DNA from: M30B19 sp041741535
GTDB taxonomy: Bacteria > Planctomycetota > Planctomycetia > Pirellulales > Pirellulaceae
Direction: 5' to 3'
Assembly: GCA_041741535.1 (NCBI GenBank)
Contig: JBGSJV010000113.1
Location: forward strand, 1 to 64,000
DNA length: 64,000 nucleotides
Shown piece by piece: positions 56,750-64,000 of this stretch; positions within the stretch are counted from its first letter, which is position 1; the number at the start of each line of letters is the position of its first letter. A program made the translations under genes and the position numbers. The notes below the pieces were generated by a model, which was not told the DNA's origin, ran no database searches, and saw only the letters and a list, made by a program, of their open reading frames with translations.

Positions 56750-58398
56750 TTCAGGGTCCTAGTTGGTGATTGATCCGTCTGATCCGACCGATCTGACCGA
56801 TCCGTCTGATCCGACCGATCTGTCGGATCTTTTGGTCGGCTGCGACCGTTGGCTTGGGAAGATTCAAGCAGCGCTTTCAGTTCCGCCACCATTTCGGGAT
56901 TCTTGAAATACAAGTTGGTGGTTTCTCCGGGGTCATCTTGCAAGTTGTATAATTGTCCCGGCGCGTCCGGATCGACTTCGGGCAAGATAAATGGCATTAA
57001 CCCGGCGTTGTTTTCGTAGCGATTACCACCGGAGCCGGGATGATCGATGAACTTCCATTGCTCGCGGCGAATCGCCAAAGTCTTGGCGCCACCAAACGCT
57101 TGATGCAGGAGATACGGCCGAATGGGCGCGGACGTTTCTCCGCGCCAGACTGGTAACATGTTGAAACTATCCTCGCCGGCGTCGTCCGGTAACGGAGTGT
57201 CCACCACTGCAGCGACGGTCGCAATGATGTCGGTCAAGCAGGTAGGTTGGGTAACGTCACTTCCCGCAGGAAACTGGCCGGGCCAACGCACAATCATCGG
57301 CACGCGATGCCCGCCTTCCCAGTTATCGCGTTTCACACCCCGCCACGGTCGGGCGCCATCGTGGTGATGGTCCTGTCGCATGTGGATGACACTGGTGGTC
57401 TCCGGTCCATTGTCACTGGTGAAGATCACGATCGTATTGTCCGCCAATCCATGATCGTCCAATGACTTCATCAATTGACCCACCACATCGTCCAATTGAT
57501 GGATAAAGTCGCCATGCGGGCCCGCCGTCGTTTTCCCTTGGTAGGCGGGAGCCGGGAACGAAGGCAAGTGAATGGCTTGCGCCGAATGAAACAAGAAGAA
57601 TGGCTTGTCGGGAGTCTCCCGCGCATGTCGTTCCATAAATTCGCGGCTCTTTTTCAAGAACACCAGATCAACTTCCTCCATCGGGAAATCGTCGGCGATC
57701 CAACCGGGACGGCAGTCGTTGGCGTAGGGATGCCGAGGCAAAGTCGATTTGTCGATTCGCTTGGTCGGCGGATGGGGCACTCGATCTTGTTCGATAAAGG
57801 CATACAGCCAGTCGGTGGTTGGGCAACACGCGGTTCCGAAGAAATGATCAAAACCATGATCGATGGGGCCTCCCACAATTGGCCGCGAGAAATTCACTTG
57901 GCCAATCGACTCCACACCGGAGTCTTTGACCGGTTGCCCGTTGGCATCAAAAAACGTCAGCCCCACATGCCACTTGCCGATACACGCGGTCGAATACCCA
58001 CGATCTCGCAACATCGTCGCCAGCGTCATTTTTCTAGGTGCGATCAAAGACGGGCCACCGACACCGGTGAAGACCATCCCACCGCGCGGAATTCGAAACG
58101 GCATCTGTCCTGTAAGCAGGCCATATCGAGTTGGTGTGCAGACGGTACATGGGCTATGCGCATCGGTGAGCCGAATTCCTTCGCGCGCCAAACGATCGAT
58201 ATGGGGCGTTGGTACTTTGGATTGGTCGTTGTAACAACTCACATCGCCATAACCCAAGTCATCCGCCAAGATCAAAACAATGTTAGGCGTCGGCCGATTC
58301 GCCAGGGTTTTCTTTGGCGTATCATCGGCCGATAATAGTGTCGCGACGACGAAGGGAAACAGACCCCCAACCAGGAATTCGGCCATGCGAGAAAGCAA
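56746..58398 (-). CDS. secreted arylsulfatase-type sulfatase with repetitive tail
   Basis: The 550-residue product shows Asp46-Asp47 in ILADDLGYGD and the formylglycine motif CTPTR (87-91), with Thr where Ser is usual. TSDNGPE and KRDNWEGGHRVPMIVRWPG are standard type I sulfatase words. TTG 58398 is taken as start because AAGGAG (inside the end of the upstream gene) lies 7 nt before it; ATG 58386 is the alternative. A signal peptide follows. The last 30 residues are a Ser/Asp/Gln/Thr-rich repeat encoded by a 27-bp tandem duplication. Gene order suggests that it desulfates the carbohydrate handled by the neighbouring enzymes. Confidence 0.93.
   Translation of the reverse strand: MLSRMAEFLVGGLFPFVVATLLSADDTPKKTLANRPTPNIVLILADDLGYGDVSCYNDQSKVPTPHIDRLAREGIRLTDAHSPCTVCTPTRYGLLTGQMPFRIPRGGMVFTGVGGPSLIAPRKMTLATMLRDRGYSTACIGKWHVGLTFFDANGQPVKDSGVESIGQVNFSRPIVGGPIDHGFDHFFGTACCPTTDWLYAFIEQDRVPHPPTKRIDKSTLPRHPYANDCRPGWIADDFPMEEVDLVFLKKSREFMERHARETPDKPFFLFHSAQAIHLPSFPAPAYQGKTTAGPHGDFIHQLDDVVGQLMKSLDDHGLADNTIVIFTSDNGPETTSVIHMRQDHHHDGARPWRGVKRDNWEGGHRVPMIVRWPGQFPAGSDVTQPTCLTDIIATVAAVVDTPLPDDAGEDSFNMLPVWRGETSAPIRPYLLHQAFGGAKTLAIRREQWKFIDHPGSGGNRYENNAGLMPFILPEVDPDAPGQLYNLQDDPGETTNLYFKNPEMVAELKALLESSQANGRSRPKDPTDRSDQTDRSDRSDQTDQSPTRTLK
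56772..56825. repeat. 27-bp tandem repeat inside sulfatase gene
   Basis: Two 27-bp units (56772-56798 and 56799-56825) differ only at the last bases. Each is built from shorter GATCYG-type words. The unit is a multiple of three, so it adds nine residues per copy (pattern SDQTDRSDR) to the C-terminal tail of the sulfatase without changing frame. Copy number may vary between strains. Confidence 0.8.
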
Positions 58399-58402
58399 TA
58401 TC

Positions 58403-59530
58403 TCACTCCTTGTTGTTGGGTGACTCGCGGAGTAGTTCCGTCATCGCTTGCCCCAAAGCGTGGCCGACTTCGTAATAAGTCTCGGCGTTGTGATTGTAAT
58501 GGTGTCCTTGATCGACCGGCGAAACCGCGGGTTCACGCCACCAATCGCGAACATCGACCGCCGCCACGTTCCCGGTGAAATCCGAGTACTTACCGCGCCG
58601 GCCATCCACAGCCAATTGAGCTTCGGCGATTTGCAAACCAAACCCTTCGCGACCAGGATTACCGCAGCCGGTGGCGACGACAAACTTCGCGCGTGGCGCT
58701 TGGAAGTCTGCTCGTAGTGTCTTGATCAAGTGGACGAGGTTCTGTTCGTAACGACCGGCCAGGGCCGCGTTTTGATCTTTATGACCTTGCCACCACACGA
58801 ACCCTGCGATTTCATAACCCTGGCCTTGATAACCGGGATAATAATCCGCCAAGTTTTGCAAGACGAGCTTGGCATGTTGGGTGTCCGCATCGTATTGACG
58901 CCCGGCATACCACGGTACGGGTTTGGGCTCACTGCCTTCGTCCCAAAAATTGGCGACGTCTTTGTAGCCGGCATAAATCTTCCCTTCATGTTGAAAACGT
59001 TCGCTGCCCGGCGGCAACAAGTCCCAGCCCAAGCTGCGATTGCCGATACAGGCCTTGAGTAACAACACAGGCTGATCATGGAAGTCACCCACAACTTGAC
59101 CAAAGCCAAGCTCTGGGCCAAACGAACCGTTGGGTTTTAACCATTCGTTGCGAACCGTTTGAAACTCGTCCAAGTTGTGGTAATCCATGCCGCGTTTGTC
59201 CATGACGTGGACGTAACGCACGTCGGATCGGGTGATCCAATTCCCGTCGGTGTCGACCAAGTGAGGATACTTTTGTTTTTCTTTGACCAGATACTCCAGC
59301 GAGCCGACTGTTTCTCGCGGTCCGACTCGGCCAAAGCCCAACATGTTGGATTGCCCCAACATGATATAGACTTGGACTGGTTTCGTTTGCTCGGCTGCGG
59401 TACTTTGCTCTTGCGCGAGGACGGTTGGTGTCGCTCCAATATTTTGGGAGACCGAAATCGCTACCAAGAAGACCAACCAACTTACAAACGAGCTAGGCCG
59501 ATTGTCGATACAATTCATCACTTGCCTCAT
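58403..59530 (-). CDS. secreted SGNH/CE6-type carbohydrate esterase
   Basis: The 375-residue product starts at ATG 59530, overlapping the upstream stop (ATGA), and has a signal peptide (LVFLVAISVSQNIGATPTVL). The segment VYIMLGQSNMLGFG holds the nucleophile Ser61 of the sialate O-acetylesterase/CE6 family. WWQGHKDQN carries the block with conserved Gln/Gly, and DQGHHYNH near the C-terminus supplies the Asp/His. It should remove acetyl groups from sugars in the periplasm. Its last codons contain the ribosome site of the sulfatase gene (4-bp gap), so the pair is tightly coupled. Confidence 0.88.
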   Translation of the reverse strand: MRQVMNCIDNRPSSFVSWLVFLVAISVSQNIGATPTVLAQEQSTAAEQTKPVQVYIMLGQSNMLGFGRVGPRETVGSLEYLVKEKQKYPHLVDTDGNWITRSDVRYVHVMDKRGMDYHNLDEFQTVRNEWLKPNGSFGPELGFGQVVGDFHDQPVLLLKACIGNRSLGWDLLPPGSERFQHEGKIYAGYKDVANFWDEGSEPKPVPWYAGRQYDADTQHAKLVLQNLADYYPGYQGQGYEIAGFVWWQGHKDQNAALAGRYEQNLVHLIKTLRADFQAPRAKFVVATGCGNPGREGFGLQIAEAQLAVDGRRGKYSDFTGNVAAVDVRDWWREPAVSPVDQGHHYNHNAETYYEVGHALGQAMTELLRESPNNKE

Positions 59531-60633
59531 GCGACGACCTCCAAGACTCGTGGGCCAATCACGTCCATCCGCGGGGCAATACCCAACCCGGGCTCGGTAC
59601 TCGCTTTCATATAGCCGTTGTCGCGTTGGGGAGCACCGGTCGCGATGCTGACGGTGACGTAGCTATTGAAGTCGGTACTGGTGAAGCGAAATTCTTCAGG
59701 TGTGCTATGAGCCAAGTGCGCGATGGCGGCCGTGGTGATGTCGCCGCCCCAGCTATCTTCCAAGGTCATGGCAATGCCCATCGAAACACACAGGTCGCGA
59801 ACTTGTTTGGTCTTGGTCAGTCCGCCTAGTTTGCTGATCTTTAGGTTCACAACATCCATCGCCAAGTCCGCTTTGGCTCGGAGCAGCATCTCCAGCCCAT
59901 CGACATTTTCGTCCAAGACAAATGGATGATCGGTTTGGCGACGCACGGCCAGGCACTCTTCATAGGTGAGGCAGGGCTGTTCGATGTAGACGTCCAAGTC
60001 GCGCACGGCGCGCACGACGCGCACAGCTTCATGTTGCGTCCAACCCGTGTTGGCATCGGCGACCAAGCGATCGGAGGGACGCAAGCAGGCCCGCGCTTGC
60101 CGAATGCGTTCGATGTCCAAGTCCGGATCGCCACCCACCTTTAATTGAAATCGAGTGTAACCTTGGTCGCGGTAACTGGCGACGTTGGCAGCCATCTCAG
60201 CGGGTGGCAACTGCGAGATCGCCCGGTACAGACGAATGCTCTCGCCGAAACGGCCTCCCATCAAGGTGCAAACGGGTAGGCCGGTGGCTTTGCCCAAAAT
60301 GTCCCAGCACGCGATGTCGATGCCCGACTTGACGTACGGGTGACCTTTGAGTGCCGCGTCCATGCGATGGTTCAGTTTGCTCAGTTCACGCGGATCGTAG
60401 CCAATCAAATGTGGGCCTAGTTCCTTCAGACCTGCTCGGACCCCTTCCGCATAGGCCGGCAAATAGAAAGGCCCCAGTGGGCAGACTTCGCCATAGCCAA
60501 TCAAGCCACAGGCCGTTTCAACGCCGACGATCGTGCTGTCAAAGACCGACACGGCTTTGCCACCCGACCATTTGTAAGAACCTTCGACCAAAGGTAATTC
60601 GACGCGATGGGCAAAGATCCGAGTTATTTTCAT
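59527..60633 (-). CDS. enolase-superfamily enzyme (mandelate racemase/muconate lactonizing type)
   Basis: The 368-residue product is an enolase-superfamily barrel. Probable catalytic Lys165 lies in FQLKVGG; metal ligands are Asp193 (VADANTGW), Glu218 (YIEQPC) and Asp241/Glu242 (VLDEN); the second base is in VNLKISKLGG (Lys265 or 268). The words LKVGG and LEDSWGGDITTAAIAHLA recall the cis-3-hydroxy-L-proline dehydratase/MLE branch, but the sulfatase-esterase-cytochrome context suggests a sugar acid dehydratase or similar. Substrate is therefore open. It is the first gene of the operon, with ATG 60633. No signal peptide, so it is cytoplasmic. Confidence 0.87.
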   Translation of the reverse strand: MKITRIFAHRVELPLVEGSYKWSGGKAVSVFDSTIVGVETACGLIGYGEVCPLGPFYLPAYAEGVRAGLKELGPHLIGYDPRELSKLNHRMDAALKGHPYVKSGIDIACWDILGKATGLPVCTLMGGRFGESIRLYRAISQLPPAEMAANVASYRDQGYTRFQLKVGGDPDLDIERIRQARACLRPSDRLVADANTGWTQHEAVRVVRAVRDLDVYIEQPCLTYEECLAVRRQTDHPFVLDENVDGLEMLLRAKADLAMDVVNLKISKLGGLTKTKQVRDLCVSMGIAMTLEDSWGGDITTAAIAHLAHSTPEEFRFTSTDFNSYVTVSIATGAPQRDNGYMKASTEPGLGIAPRMDVIGPRVLEVVA

Positions 60634-60863
60634 AGGAGCCTCTAAGCTAAGGGGGTAGGCATTCTTGAATTTCTTGACCTAGAAATATAGGCTTCGCACG
60701 AACTTAGATCTTGAAAGAATCTTGCTCGTAGGCGGTGAATCGCGCACAATAGGGTTAGAAATCGCTATCAGACTGGAGTAGCCAAGTCCGAGGCATCGTT
60801 TCGGCCACGGCCGAGGCTTGCAGCGGTTTGTCGATTGTGTTCGCTATAGGAGGAGACTTCCAA

Positions 60864-61097
60864 GTGACAAATCTGTTCAACGTTCTATCCGCATTGAGAC
60901 CAGAAGAGAAATTGGCAGCCATCGAATTTCTCTGGTCCAACCTTGAACTGGATGTTGACCAGTTGCCATCTCCGGATTGGCATGGCGAGGTGATTCGCGA
61001 GCGATTAGAGAACCCATCACCCGAACCTGCGTTGCCAGTTGATGAAGCGATGCAGAAGATCAAGGAGCGCGTACGTGCTCGTTCGAATCCGAATTGA
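60864..61097 (+). CDS. antitoxin of a RelE/ParE-type pair (addiction module component)
   Basis: From GTG 60864, with AGGAGG just upstream, the product has 77 residues. The sequence LSALRPEEKLAAIEFLWSNLE is the usual opening of TIGR02574-type addiction module antitoxins ('Ls.eErl.Lae.LW.SL'). Pro-rich middle and a basic C-terminus that would wrap the toxin follow. The open frame reaches 12 codons further upstream but lacks a ribosome site. The toxin frame overlaps its end by 23 bp. It probably neutralises the toxin and represses the operon. Confidence 0.82.
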   Translation: MTNLFNVLSALRPEEKLAAIEFLWSNLELDVDQLPSPDWHGEVIRERLENPSPEPALPVDEAMQKIKERVRARSNPN

Positions 61098-61368
61098 GGC
61101 ACAGGTTGACCTAGAAAACGCCGCCGACTTTTACAATTCTCGAGATCCAGGAATTGGAGATGCTTTCTTGGCGCACATGGAGGCACAATTCGCCGAGTTG
61201 TCGAAAACGGCTGGAATTCATCCGATGATGTACAATTGTTATCGCAAACTAGTTACGAAATTCCCGTACGCAATCTACTATTTGATCATCGAAAATAGGG
61301 CGGAAATAATCGCAGTCTGTCATCAGCGACGTGATACTGGAAATCTTCGGAAGCGACTTAGGTATTAA
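61075..61368 (+). CDS. RelE/ParE family toxin
   Basis: From GTG 61075 the product has 97 residues; AAGGAG lies 7 nt upstream within the antitoxin gene. The pattern IRIEAQVDLENAADFYNSRDPG, then HPMMYNCYRKLVTKFPYAIYYLI and VCHQRRDTGNLRKR, matches the RelE/ParE fold (basic C-terminal residues, 'R.....FPY.iyY'). The typical plasmid-stabilisation His/Arg end is kept, so the toxin looks intact. Whether it cleaves mRNA or blocks gyrase cannot be read from sequence. The PAS-AraC gene begins 6 bp downstream, close enough for some read-through. Confidence 0.87.
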   Translation: MLVRIRIEAQVDLENAADFYNSRDPGIGDAFLAHMEAQFAELSKTAGIHPMMYNCYRKLVTKFPYAIYYLIIENRAEIIAVCHQRRDTGNLRKRLRY

Positions 61369-61374
61369 ACCGAG

Positions 61375-62175
61375 ATGTCAAACAGTCCAGCGTTTCACCT
61401 CAACACGAATTCGAAAATATTGGATCGTCAAAATCCGATAACAGCGATTAAGTCGGTTGATGTGCACCTCTTGCAGACCTTGTTCGACCTAAATCCCGAC
61501 ATTGCTTTCTTCATCAAGAACAGGGCAGGGCGGTACATTGCCGTAAACGACTCGTTGCTTGCTCGGCATGGATTGAAGCGAAAATCGGAGGCGTTGGGAA
61601 AACGACCGCAAGATATTTGTCCGGGGGACTTTGGGCGTTTGCCGACCGAGCAAGATCAACGAGTTTTGAGTACTGGCAAACCGCTGATCGACTACTTGGA
61701 GTTGCAATGGTATCGACCCGGAGCGGCCGTGTGGTGTTTGACGTCCAAGTTGCCACTGAAGGATGAGCAGGGCCAAGTGATCGGGCTGATTGGCTTTTCC
61801 CGCGACCTGCGGGCACCGGTGGGGACCGAAGAGATTCCATTGGGGTTTGCGCGAGCGATCGCCGAGTTTGAAACCGACTTATCGCAACCGTTCTCGCCCG
61901 CGATCTTGGCCGAGCGATCCGGGCTGTCCTCCAATCGTCTGGGGCGATTGACGAAGCGACTGTTTTCTCTGACACCCTCGCAATTGTTGGCGAAGACTCG
62001 CGTGGCGGCCGCTTCGTCGCTGCTGCGAGAAACGTCCCTTTCAATCGTTGAAATCGCACAGCGTTGTGGGTACGCCGATCAAAGCGCTTTCACACGCGCG
62101 TTTCGGACGCTGACCAGTGTCACCCCTTCCGAATTCCGTCGCGGCGCAGCGGTGTCAAAGAGAACTCCGAATTAG
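61375..62175 (+). CDS. PAS-AraC family transcriptional regulator
   Basis: The 266-residue protein has an N-terminal PAS domain (about 30-150; LFDLNPDIAFFIKNRAGRYI, GLIGFSRDL) and a C-terminal AraC/XylS DNA-binding domain with two helix-turn-helix motifs (FSPAILAERSGLSSNRLGRL and IVEIAQRCGYADQSAFTRAF, then TPSEFR). PAS probably senses a small ligand or redox cue. It lies 6 bp after the toxin gene and could be read from the same promoter, although its function need not be linked. A repeat copy follows its stop. Confidence 0.92.
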   Translation: MSNSPAFHLNTNSKILDRQNPITAIKSVDVHLLQTLFDLNPDIAFFIKNRAGRYIAVNDSLLARHGLKRKSEALGKRPQDICPGDFGRLPTEQDQRVLSTGKPLIDYLELQWYRPGAAVWCLTSKLPLKDEQGQVIGLIGFSRDLRAPVGTEEIPLGFARAIAEFETDLSQPFSPAILAERSGLSSNRLGRLTKRLFSLTPSQLLAKTRVAAASSLLRETSLSIVEIAQRCGYADQSAFTRAFRTLTSVTPSEFRRGAAVSKRTPN

Positions 62176-62179
62176 AATC

Positions 62180-62203
62180 GTTGCTACGTTCGCCAGAACT
62201 TGG
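62180..62203 (-). repeat. dispersed CCACGTTCTG-type repeat, reverse copy
   Basis: GTTGCTACGTTCGCCAGAAC (from 62180) is the reverse complement of the family core GTTCTGGCGAACGTAGC, as at 34214-34237. It lies 5 bp after the PAS-AraC stop codon. Confidence 0.5.
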
Positions 62204-62247
62204 ATTCTCAGTGATTTATCAACCAACCACCAGGAGTACCGTTTCGG

Positions 62248-62781
62248 ATGGAAGTTTGCCAAACCCCGCGTTTGCTGATTCGTCAGTTTCAACGGAGTGA
62301 TGCCGACTACATACTTCGGCAACTGAATGAGCCATCGTGGTTGGTCAATATCGGAGATCGCGGCATTCGCACTTTGGCAGATGCCGAGGCGTTCATCGAC
62401 TCGCGCCTCATGGCTCATTTTCAACAGTTTGGTTTTGGGTTCTACCTGTTGGTCGATAAAGCGGCGAACCAACCTGTTGGCATGTGCGGGATGATCCAAC
62501 GAGATTTTCTACCGACACCTGATTTGGGTTACGCTCTGTTGGAGTCGTGCTGGAACCTAGGCTTTGCGTACGAGGCGGCCGTTGCAGTATTGCAACACGC
62601 AGAACGCGATTTGAACATTCACGAACTCCGCGCGATGACCCTGCCGACCAACACAGCTTCGATTCGATTGTTGGGCAAACTGGGCTTTCAGATGGAGAAC
62701 GCGGCCTTTGCAACTCCGGACGAGGAAGGACTGAACTTGTTCGTGCGTCGAAGTAGTTCTTCGAGCCAAACGCCGAACTGA
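62248..62781 (+). CDS. GNAT N-acetyltransferase, RimJ/RimL type
   Basis: The 177-residue product begins TPRLLIRQFQRSDADYIL, the standard start of RimJ/RimL-type GNAT enzymes. The acetyl-CoA binding region is LGYALLESCWNLGFAYEAA, and the C-terminal motif is TNTASIRLLGKLGFQME. AGGAG lies about 10 nt upstream of ATG 62248. These enzymes acetylate the N-terminus of ribosomal proteins or small molecules; the substrate here is unknown. Monocistronic by spacing. Confidence 0.92.
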   Translation: MEVCQTPRLLIRQFQRSDADYILRQLNEPSWLVNIGDRGIRTLADAEAFIDSRLMAHFQQFGFGFYLLVDKAANQPVGMCGMIQRDFLPTPDLGYALLESCWNLGFAYEAAVAVLQHAERDLNIHELRAMTLPTNTASIRLLGKLGFQMENAAFATPDEEGLNLFVRRSSSSSQTPN

Positions 62782-62867
62782 TCCAAGTGCGTTGGCAGTT
62801 GCCGTGGGCACTTTGATCAGTTCGACAAGACAGAGTTGTTTTTGTCGTGTGTTGGTGATGGTGTTCG

Positions 62868-63488
62868 TTAGCGATTCAACATCTCCAAGGCTTGCAAACC
62901 TTGACCGGTGGAGCGGTAGTACTGGCCACTGTTGTCCATAAAGAATGAATCGTAGTTGTTGTTATAGAAGCCGGAGCCTTGGCCGTAAGGCAGGGTATGG
63001 ACCGTACCTTGGTACGGATCTTGGTAATACCATTGACCGCGGATCGCGCCATCGGAGTACCGCTGCATCGCGGCCGATTGTCGTTGCTGGTTTTGCCAGT
63101 ACCCTTGGTTATAGCTGTCATGGCCTTGTTGGATGGTCTGGTTGGCTTGTTGCCACCCCGCAAACTGTTGCCGTTGGGCGTCGGCGGCGCCCTGATAGTT
63201 GGTCCCGCCGGCGGTCATCACGTACCAGTAGGCGAACTGTTCGTACGAAGACTGGCCGCCTTGGGCGCGATGTTGTTGGAACGCGGATCGCACTTCGGGA
63301 TTTTGCAAGACGTTTTGCCAAAACGTGGTTTGTTGCTGGGCCAATTGCGTTTGCATACTTTGCAGCTGAGCGTTCATACGTGCGTCAAAGGCCATGTTTT
63401 CCGAGAAAATGTCTTGGGCGGTGGCCTGCGACACCATACAGCCAAACAAAATCGTTGCGACGGACAGAAATCGGAGCGAGCGGGTCAT
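62868..63488 (-). CDS. secreted Gln/Tyr-rich protein of unknown function
   Basis: The 206-residue product has a signal peptide (MTRSLRFLSVATILFGCMV, cleavage near ATAQ). The mature part is very rich in Gln, Tyr, Asn and Gly, for example QQTTFWQNVLQNPEV, QGHDSYNQGYWQNQQR and GSGFYNNNYDSFF, with a helical N-terminal third and a low-complexity C-terminal part. No enzymatic motif was seen. Such composition can favour aggregation or surface matrix roles (inference). Monocistronic; AGGTGA precedes ATG 63488. Confidence 0.75.
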   Translation of the reverse strand: MTRSLRFLSVATILFGCMVSQATAQDIFSENMAFDARMNAQLQSMQTQLAQQQTTFWQNVLQNPEVRSAFQQHRAQGGQSSYEQFAYWYVMTAGGTNYQGAADAQRQQFAGWQQANQTIQQGHDSYNQGYWQNQQRQSAAMQRYSDGAIRGQWYYQDPYQGTVHTLPYGQGSGFYNNNYDSFFMDNSGQYYRSTGQGLQALEMLNR

Positions 63489-63685
63489 GGAATCACCTGT
63501 TAGAATCGAAGGGGTTTAGGGTCGCGGATTCGATGTAAATCCGTCGGTTCAGCAGCAATATTTGTGAGTGGGAAAAGTGTGACAGGCATTTTCAGGAAAA
63601 TTCTGATCTTCCCGAGAATTGACGTCTGAGTCACAGGAGTTTGCGCGGAGAGATACTTGGTAAACAGTTTCCCCAAGGAACATCA

Positions 63686-64000
63686 ATGAGCAATTTGGAG
63701 CTACTCTTAGAAATTCTGGACCAAGCCTTCGACCACAAATCGTGGCATGGGCCAAACCTGCGGGGTTCGATCCGAGGACTGTCGGCAGAACAAGCGTCTT
63801 GGCGAGCCCAACCCGCGCGAAAGAACATTCACGAGATAGTGCTGCACTGCGCCTATTGGAAATACACGGTGCGGCGGCGTTTGATCGGTGAAAAACGCGG
63901 TAGCTTTCCGCTCCAAGGATCCAATTGGTTCACGCGCCCCTTGGATGGCCAGATCGACATAGAGGTATGGAAAGCCGATGTGAAACTGCTGGCCGAGACT
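63686..64000 (+). CDS. DinB-like protein, 3' partial
   Basis: An ATG at 63686, with AAGGA upstream, opens a frame of 105 codons that runs off the window end. The translation MSNLELLLEILDQAFDHKSW, then RGLSAEQASWRAQPARKNIH, HEIVLHCAYWKYTVRRRLIG and KRGSFPLQGSNWF matches DinB/YfiT-type four-helix bundle proteins ('..l..lt.eq...rP.p...SI.eiv.Hi..w......rl.G'). They bind a metal through three His and may use thiol cofactors. Only one or two of the His are seen before the cut. Confidence 0.8.
   Translation, partial: MSNLELLLEILDQAFDHKSWHGPNLRGSIRGLSAEQASWRAQPARKNIHEIVLHCAYWKYTVRRRLIGEKRGSFPLQGSNWFTRPLDGQIDIEVWKADVKLLAET

Overview
The window reads as chromosomal DNA from a planctomycete, most like the Pirellulales (inference from gene content, not from a marker gene). 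Typical traits are two secreted sulfatases, a very large cytochrome c/LamG/beta-propeller protein, a Ser/Thr kinase fused to a STAND NTPase and an SUMF1/FGE-like domain, ECF sigma/anti-sigma signalling, long TPR proteins, a secreted PQQ-type propeller and many small lipoprotein or membrane orphans. GC is moderate. No rRNA, tRNA, CRISPR array, transposase or integrase was recognised.

Layout. 0-3.2 kb: an ABC exporter operon (membrane protein, ATPase, FtsX-like permease) ending at a strong hairpin. 3.3-9.5 kb: a lipoprotein, a PadR/HAAS regulator pair, a secreted orphan and an ECF sigma/anti-sigma pair. 9.5-15 kb: two overlapping TPR genes. 15-27.3 kb: a signalling or conflict-type island with a kinase-STAND-FGE protein interrupted by an in-frame TGA, a CHAT-NACHT-transmembrane protein, and a caspase-like protein fused to an alpha/beta-hydrolase domain that lacks its nucleophile, followed by two small membrane proteins. 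27.3-34.1 kb: AlkD-like protein, two tandem VOC proteins, B3/4-domain protein, sulfatase, PQQ propeller. 34.4-46.4 kb: a relative of the enterobacterial yehLMPQ cluster (SWIM zinc finger, HEAT repeats, MoxR AAA+, DUF5682-like, VWA) followed directly by a Pif1/RecD-like helicase; it is interrupted by an opposite-strand membrane/zinc-ribbon gene and by two copies of a small repeat element. 46.4-50.8 kb: membrane proteins and selD. 51-52.8 kb: two nearly identical DUF4058 genes. 52.8-60.6 kb: a four-gene minus-strand catabolic operon (enolase-superfamily enzyme, SGNH/CE6-like esterase, sulfatase, cytochrome c/LamG protein) in tightly coupled reading frames. 60.8-64 kb: a toxin-antitoxin pair, PAS-AraC regulator, GNAT acetyltransferase, Gln-rich secreted protein, and a DinB-like gene cut by the window end.

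Most notable results. (1) selD is itself a selenoprotein gene: the reading frame extends 5' through an in-frame TGA to an ATG at 49838, the context around the TGA is the SelD active-site motif, and a 7-bp hairpin with a GGTCT loop lies at SECIS distance. (2) A roughly 145-160 bp MITE-like element occurs at least three times, with TAACCGTTCACG-type inverted ends and a conserved internal GACTTGCGGAACGCACC-like box. (3) A second dispersed family, built on CCACGTTCTGGCGAACGTAGC, occurs in several intergenic regions. (4) The caspase/CHAT/STAND island and the yeh-like MoxR-VWA cluster with its helicase are the best candidates for uncharacterised multi-gene systems.

Functions are assigned by reading motifs only; no database search was run.
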